From: a bacterium
GTDB lineage: Bacteria > Electryoneota > RPQS01
Length of the DNA stretch: 61,399 nucleotides
Direction of reading: 5' to 3'
NCBI GenBank assembly: GCA_016721565.1
Contig: JADKHW010000013.1
Span: 1 to 61,399 of the forward strand
A model generated the notes under the pieces. The model had not been told where the DNA came from and ran no database searches. It saw only the letters and a program-made list of their open reading frames with translations. The translations under genes and the position numbers were made by a program. Below are positions 56,585 through 61,399 of the stretch, piece by piece; within the stretch, counting starts at the first letter, position 1, and each line of letters begins with the position of its first letter.

Positions 56585-57352
56585 TTATCCGACTCGTCCT
56601 GTAGCGCGATTAATCAATTCATTGAACATCGCTATCAGTTGCGAATCTGCAAACCAATAGTAAATCCACTGGTTCTGCATCATCCAATAAAAAATCAGCG
56701 CCGAAATCGGAACCATCACCAACACATAGTATCCGTGATGACGGTGATCCAACCGCTCACCCGCGCCGATTTCCGTCAAGAACGACCACACACGTTCATC
56801 ATCATAGTCAGTCTCAACAAGCACCAGAGCAAGATAAGCCCACAATATCGCAATCGGCAGCGTGAACAACAAAACAGTAAGCGGGAACATCACAAAAAAC
56901 TGATTCGCTCCAACGAGCACGAATGCAAGTCCCAATCCCAACGCGATACCCACCGCAGTAAAGATCTTGTACTGTGTGATCTGCTGTCGCTCGCGTCGCA
57001 AAATTCTCGGTGCCCCAAGCATCAGCGGTACATAGATGCGCGAAATGATCGAAGCAAACGCCGCCAAATAGTACAGCGAGAGTCCGAACATAATCGGATG
57101 CTCGCTGATAAAATTCAAAAACGACGAATGTCGCCCAGCCAATTGTCCGACCATCGCGCCCACCACGCAAATCACCAGTAGCATGTAGAACCACCACCAT
57201 TTGCCTCGGTCTTCTAACCAAAGCACAAACGTGTTGCGTTCTCCTTCGCTCTTGCGGCGGAGCGGACGAAAACAATGCGGGCACTTGGACTTGAGTCGAT
57301 CTTTCCAGGGGATAACTTTCTGGCAATGCGGGCAGAGCTTCTTGGAAGTCAT
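56585..57352 (-). CDS. Zinc-ribbon membrane protein
   Basis: 255 residues from ATG 57352, where the zinc ribbon begins; 79 codons open upstream contain dispersed-repeat DNA and are discarded. CPHC at 7-10 and CPHC at 26-29 form a rubredoxin-like knuckle. About five membrane helices follow (FYMLLVICVVGAMVG, FGLSLYYLAAFASII, IFTAVGIALGLGLAFVLVG, FPLTVLLFTLPIAILWAY, LVMVPISALIFYWM). No named family is recognised. Probably expressed with corA. Confidence 0.7.
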   Translation of the reverse strand: MTSKKLCPHCQKVIPWKDRLKSKCPHCFRPLRRKSEGERNTFVLWLEDRGKWWWFYMLLVICVVGAMVGQLAGRHSSFLNFISEHPIMFGLSLYYLAAFASIISRIYVPLMLGAPRILRRERQQITQYKIFTAVGIALGLGLAFVLVGANQFFVMFPLTVLLFTLPIAILWAYLALVLVETDYDDERVWSFLTEIGAGERLDHRHHGYYVLVMVPISALIFYWMMQNQWIYYWFADSQLIAMFNELINRATGRVG

Positions 57353-57449
57353 GGTCGGCTGGGGCAAGGTGGCAGGTGGAAACTCGCTGAGGAGCTTATA
57401 ATCCAACAAAATACCGACTCCCAACCGTATATGCAACTTTTCCATAATG

Positions 57450-57511
57450 ATTCGCCGAGCGGGGATTAAGCGAAGTGCTTGAAAAGCACGTAGCGGTTCC
57501 CCGCCGGAATC
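57450..57511. repeat. Inverted-arm repeat, long form with nested palindrome
   Basis: Same two arms as 47528-47571, but interrupted at 57473-57490 by an 18-base palindromic module (AGTGCTTGAAAAGCACG). A nearly identical module stands alone at 4702-4722, so a composite repeat is likely. Confidence 0.75.
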
Positions 57512-57693
57512 GGATACCCTCGCCGTTGTGGGTCTCCAGACCCGCAATGGCGACAAACCGCTCCACCAAGTCTGCCGTCTGCCCGCCATTTCGTCACAAC
57601 CACCGCCAAATTGACATTACACATCTGCCATCTCAACAGAGTCCCCATGAAGTATATTTCGTATAAATATATAATTAAAAACAACTTAATAAA

Positions 57694-57710
57694 TTGGCAC
57701 TACCCTTGCT
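57694..57710 (+). promoter_or_regulatory. Sigma-54 (RpoN) promoter for hsp20
   Basis: TTGGCACTACCCTTGCT matches TGGCAC-N5-TTGC exactly, with GG (57696-57697) and GC (57708-57709) separated by ten bases as sigma-54 requires. Predicted transcription start is near 57721, about 58 bases before the hsp20 ATG. Confidence 0.75.
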
Positions 57711-57778
57711 TTAGGGTCAGGTGTACGCACATTCACAACAACCATCACAAATCAGATAGCACAGAACTGGAGAACACA

Positions 57779-58216
57779 ATGAAGGTCATGAAGTACATTC
57801 CCCGCACAATGGAACAGAATTTCCCCCTGAACAACCTCGATGAAGCTCTCAATGAGCTGATGGGCTGGAACAAGGGCGGCACCATTCGCAGTTGGGCACC
57901 CAACGTCGATATTGCCGAAAACCCCGACAGCTATGAAATCCACGCCGAACTTCCCGGCATGCGCGAAGAGGACATCAACCTCACCCTGAACAACAACGTT
58001 CTCACCGTTTCCGGTGAAAAGAAGCGCGAAGTCAAGGAAGAAAAAGACAACTTCGTCCGCGTCGAGCGCAGCTACGGCAAGTTCGAACGCAGCTTCAGCC
58101 TGCCCAACAACATCGCCGCCGACCGCGTCGCCGCGAACTATGCCGACGGTGTCTTGAAAATCTCTCTTCCAAAATCCGAAGAGGCCAAGGCCCGCACCAT
58201 CAAGGTCAGCAAGTAA
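57779..58216 (+). CDS. Small heat-shock protein, Hsp20/alpha-crystallin family
   Basis: 145-residue ATP-independent holdase. The alpha-crystallin domain (about 40-135) has PNVDIAENPDSYEIHAELPGMREEDINL, VLTVSGEKK, RSYGKFERSFSLP and NYADGVLKISLPK; the C-terminal tail ends TIKVSK. ATG 57779 with GGAG seven bases upstream is the start; the open frame further upstream is not coding. A sigma-54-type promoter lies upstream, unusual for this gene, which is more often under heat-shock sigma or repressor control. Confidence 0.95.
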   Translation: MKVMKYIPRTMEQNFPLNNLDEALNELMGWNKGGTIRSWAPNVDIAENPDSYEIHAELPGMREEDINLTLNNNVLTVSGEKKREVKEEKDNFVRVERSYGKFERSFSLPNNIAADRVAANYADGVLKISLPKSEEAKARTIKVSK

Positions 58217-58292
58217 CCTTCTCACACATCGACTCTTGCGCTTCGCCGAACCCTGATGCGTAAAGCGTGACCTGAAAGTTCTTAAGCACATA

Positions 58293-58325
58293 AGCAAAGC
58301 CCCGGCGACTTGCCGGGGCTTTGCT
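58293..58325. terminator. Bidirectional terminator hairpin
   Basis: Perfect 14-bp stem AGCAAAGCCCCGGC / GCCGGGGCTTTGCT between convergent hsp20 and the phosphatase gene; T-runs are poor on both sides. Confidence 0.7.
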
Positions 58326-58356
58326 ACCAACTCACAGTGTCGAGCAGGCTCATCTG

Positions 58357-60884
58357 TTAGCTCACACGCGCAACCAAAAGCGTAAAGTCGTCATCAAACC
58401 GACTGCCGCCGTGAAATCTCACAACCTCTTCTTCAATCTGAGCCACCTGCTCAGAGGGAGTACGTGTCAAGGTGGCAATCAGGATCTCCTGAATCCGCTC
58501 GACTCCGAATTCCTCTTCGTCCGCATTCCACGCCTCCCGCACGCCATCGGTATAAAGTAATACCGTGTCACCCTCACTAAGCTGAACCGCTCCCTCCTCG
58601 TAGGCCCACTCCGGCACACAACCAAGAATCACTCCACCCTTTTCCAAAAATTCCATCGATCCGTCCGTGCGCAAGACAAACGGGACATCGTGTCCGGCAT
58701 TAACATAAATCAATGTCTTCGTCTTGGGATCAAAGATTCCGATAAAGAACGTGATAAACTGATCTGAGGAAGTATTGCGATATACAACCGCATTAATTCG
58801 TCCGACAATCTCTGACAGCGGAATACCGAATGGTATGGCCGTGTTCAAAGAAGATTGCAAACTCGCCATGAGTAGCGAGGCCGACGCACCCTTGCCCGAG
58901 ACATCGCCAATCGCAAGACACGTCTTGCCGTCGGCCAACGGCACCACGTCATAGTAGTCGCCTGCAACTTCAAGACAAAAGTGACAGACTGCCGCCAGCG
59001 CTAAACCGGGACAATCAGGAATCTCCTGCGGCAACAGCCCCTTCTGCGTGTCGCGAGCGGAAGCAAGTTCTTGCTCCATGCGCTTCTTGTCAAAATTTTC
59101 TTCGAGCAACCGCAAGTTTTCACTCGCGATAGCAAGTTGCGGAGAATAGTTATTGAGAATTTGCAGCTCTTCGCTGTCGTAATCCTCTCCGTCAATGCGT
59201 GTCCCGATATTAATCACTGCGGTCAGGCGCTCGCGAATGACCAGCGGGAAAAACAACCCGATGCCATTTCGCTTCAGCGTTCCAAGATATTCCGCGTCAC
59301 CGCAAGTGAGTCAAGCAGCAGCGCTTCGTCAATCGGCAACGCGCGCTTGGTGAAGGCAAGATGCTTCGCCAGCGCACTTCCCAAATCAAGTTCGTCGTGC
59401 CCTCGCCCGAATTTAGCCAGTGAAACCTCTTGCACATTCATCCTGTCTCGCAACAGCCCCGTAAGCGATTGCCAGTGGCCTGATAGATCGCTCGGCGTAA
59501 TCGTCTGATGCAAGAACCCATAGAGCGATTCCTGAAGCCGCGTGCGCTCAGGATACAGTTTCGCTTCAATGTAGCGGTTAATCCTGCGCTGTGCGGGAAC
59601 CACTCCGAGCGAGAGTGCAAAACCCAGAGCCAGCGTGACAGTCAAACTGTCAACACCCGTGTAATCCAAGACGATGCGGCTCACAATGAAAACAAAGCCG
59701 ATGGCAACAGCCAGAAAAGTTCCGGTCACAAGAGCATATCGAGTACCGCGCCGGAGCTTCGCTTCAATATCCATCAGCCGATAACGGCGGAACGCGTAAA
59801 CAAACGAAAGCGGCCCCAACAACGTCGCAGAATAGACTATCGCGGTGCCAATCAGATCAATGTACGGAGTCGAATCGTACCACTCAAACCAAAAGGCATA
59901 GAGTATTTCCAGAATGGCATCGGCAACCAACCCGATTGCACTGCCGCCGATGAACAGTCGCAACTGCCGCCGTTCAATGCTGTCACTGCTCGTGTGATAG
60001 CGGAACAGCAAAATCGCGACACCGGCGACAAGATACGACCAATCAACGAAATAACTTTGTTCACTGCTATCAAGAAACGCTGGAATGAGATCAGGAAAAC
60101 CGGGAATCCAACGCCTAAAGAAGAACAATAAAGCAATGAGCGTCGGCAAATAACAAATCGAAAACGCCAGAATCGCATGCCGCTTCACCCACTCGAGCGG
60201 CTTGGGGAATACAAATTGGAGATGCAGCCAGATTGACACAAGTCCGCTGGTCAACAAAGCCGTAAACCAGACGCTGAACGGCCACATCAAGTGATGCGGC
60301 AAAAGTCCGTATGCCAGCGGAATGAAATAGGCGCTGAGCATTTCACCTGACCGCGAGACACAGTAGAGTGCGAACACCTGCACCACAACGTTATTCCCGC
60401 GAGTCAGTAGCCCCCACCCGCCGACAAACAGCATCGAGAGCGCAATCAGATGCCGCAGCAAGTCAACAAAGATCTGTAGCGCAGTAAGCCGTCGCGAAGG
60501 CGGATGCATGGCAATCACCGAATGCAGCGTGTCGCCGGCGTGGACAAACGTGATTTCCAGCGGCTCGTTGGGCGCAAACGGCTCGATGTCATTCCTGACC
60601 GAGGGCACGAATCGTTGGTGATGATCGTGGAACATCCGTATTCCACCGATACTCAGCACGGTATCTCCCGTGGCCGGAATCGGCGCGGTTACAAAATCGC
60701 TCGGAATCGCTTTGCGGAAAACGGACGTGCTATCGCCATTCTCAGCAAGTCGGCTCTCCAGATAGCCGCTGCTTTGCCAGCGCCAAAGTCCAACGGAGTC
60801 GTGCGCCAGATACACGACGGCGTAAAACGTCGTGAACAAGTACAACGACACAATCAGATATCGGCTGACGTCAATGGCCTTCAA
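58357..60884 (-). CDS. Membrane-bound SpoIIE-type PP2C phosphatase (frame interrupted)
   Basis: About 840 residues. An N-terminal helix (LIVSLYLFTTFYAVVYLAHD) is followed by an extracytoplasmic segment with a PDZ-like GDTVLSIGGIRM. Next come seven or more helices resembling 7TM receptor modules (LIALSMLFVGGWGLL to PLSFVYAFRRYRLMDI), then a GAF-like region, and the PP2C/SpoIIE domain with FCLEVAGDYYDVVPL, LAIGDVSGKGASASLLMA, NAGHDVPFVL, LLYTDGVREAWN and FDDDFTLLVARVS. It should dephosphorylate an anti-anti-sigma partner in response to an outside signal. The frame shifts near 59275 inside the GAF region (LERxLKRNGIGLFF). No partner switch gene is in the window. Confidence 0.87.
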
Positions 60885-61303
60885 TACCGCCCACGCCCTT
60901 CAATTAATCCTCGCGCTTGCCCAAACGTCTCCAAATTGCCCCAAATCCTCGTATTCCGCAATATAGTCGCCCCCCAACCCGAAGTCAAGATAATTATACC
61001 ATCGCCCTCAAATAATCAAAGCCCCCGCAAAAACGAGGGCCTTAAGTCAATTCATTTGTAGTGGCGGGTCTTGACCCGCCTGCCATCAACCTGCCTTCAT
61101 TGTAAGGGCGGATGGCAATCCGCCCGTGTGTTACAAAATCGATGTTGTAAACCCCATTGTCATCCCGCAGCGAAGCGAAGGGACCTACCAACACCAAAGA
61201 CTGATTCCACTTCCAACAATGTCCGTCACCATTGTCATCCCTGAACAAAGTGAAGGATCTCGCCAAGCAAATCCGCAATGTAATGCGCGTCACTCCGCCT
61301 CCG
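60885..61303. repeat. Gene-free region with a cluster of dispersed repeats
   Basis: 419 bases. Contents: a weak hairpin at 61017-61048; a palindrome at 61063-61080 (GGCGGGTC TT GACCCGCC); the 20-base palindrome at 61106-61125, identical in reverse complement to 900-919; the 32-base module at 61155-61186, identical in reverse complement to 4581-4612; and a module at 61234-61258 matching 843-866 in reverse complement. The promoter of the phosphatase gene must lie in 60885-61010; not resolved. Confidence 0.75.
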
Positions 61304-61399
61304 CTATTTCAACATAACCACCTTAACCAACTGACTCTGCGAATTAGCCTTCACCCTCAAAAATAAACCCCCACTACTCAAAGCCGCAGGCGCAACATA
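61304..61399 (-). CDS. C-terminal end of a secreted protein with type IX-like sorting tail (partial)
   Basis: Only the last 31 codons are in the window; the gene continues past the right edge. The tail reads PAALSSGGLFLRVKAN then SQSQLVKVVMLK and TAG at 61304-61306. The pattern (Leu-Ser-Ser-Gly-x-[YFL]-[FL]-[VL]-Arg-Val, then K-V-V-[ML]-L-K) is that of the type A C-terminal sorting domain of type IX secretion, common in Bacteroidota and other FCB phyla. The body of the protein is unknown. Confidence 0.7.
   Translation of the reverse strand, partial: YVAPAALSSGGLFLRVKANSQSQLVKVVMLK

Noticed and set aside
56123..57181. 352-residue open frame on the plus strand
   Set aside because: It lies antisense to corA and the zinc-ribbon membrane gene, has no domain pattern and is rich in Ser/His/Arg as expected of a shadow frame.
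57353..57589. 79-residue N-terminal extension of the zinc-ribbon protein
   Set aside because: It translates dispersed-repeat DNA and has no conserved feature.

Overview
The window is 61.4 kb of a Gram-negative bacterial chromosome, probably from an uncultured lineage of the FCB superphylum (relatives of Zixibacteria, KSB1, Calditrichota or similar candidate phyla). This is inferred from a protein tail at the right edge that resembles a type IX-secretion sorting domain (61304-61399), secreted beta-helix and IPT/TIG proteins, several outer-membrane proteins, system II cytochrome c maturation and many multihaem cytochromes. No rRNA is present, so the phylum is not fixed. At least ten genes are broken by single-base indels, mostly in homopolymers and including essential genes (tyrS, hemC, typA). 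I read these as sequencing or assembly errors and annotate each as one interrupted gene.

Layout. 0-9.2 kb: outer-membrane barrel gene, tRNA-Arg(ACG) beside tadA, a terpene-cyclase-like alpha/alpha protein, tyrS, two LolA-fold paralogues, two tRNA-Ser genes, and small stress or repair genes (YdeI-like, DinB-like, VOC, AlkD-like with a histone-H1-like tail). 9.3-13.7 kb: POT peptide transporter, cupredoxin, small membrane protein, secreted IPT/TIG protein. 14.0-25.2 kb (minus strand): an electron-transfer cluster. In transcription order it holds an NHL beta-propeller, an OmcS-like six-haem cytochrome, a terminator, an outer-membrane barrel carrying an F5/8C-like domain, two CsgG/LpoB-like proteins, a double-parvulin foldase, a 26-haem cytochrome and a 16-haem cytochrome. 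25.7-39.5 kb (plus strand): hemC-D-E-N-H-G-X-A-B-L, then a histidine kinase, a response regulator and a seven-haem OmcS-like cytochrome, closed by a strong terminator. 39.9-42.8 kb: ccsA and resB. 43-61 kb: methyltransferase, HerA-like ATPase, ABC-2 exporter, two secreted proteins, typA, FMN reductase, tag, S9 peptidase, corA, zinc-ribbon membrane protein, hsp20 behind a sigma-54-type promoter, a SpoIIE-type phosphatase and the edge of a secreted protein.

How it works together. From 14 to 43 kb the window encodes haem synthesis from glutamyl-tRNA to protohaem, haem attachment to apocytochromes, and the apocytochromes themselves: 26 + 16 + 6 + 7 = 55 CXXCH sites. A barrel, a foldase and CsgG-like proteins could export or anchor them. 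The two OmcS-like proteins match Geobacter OmcS along their length in haem-site order and inter-haem motifs, so filamentous cytochrome 'nanowires' are the leading hypothesis. The cytochrome operon and the haem operon diverge from a 504-bp region with a perfect TGTGA-N6-TCACA palindrome.

Small palindromic repeats of several families fill many intergenic gaps, and one family sits directly behind stop codons.
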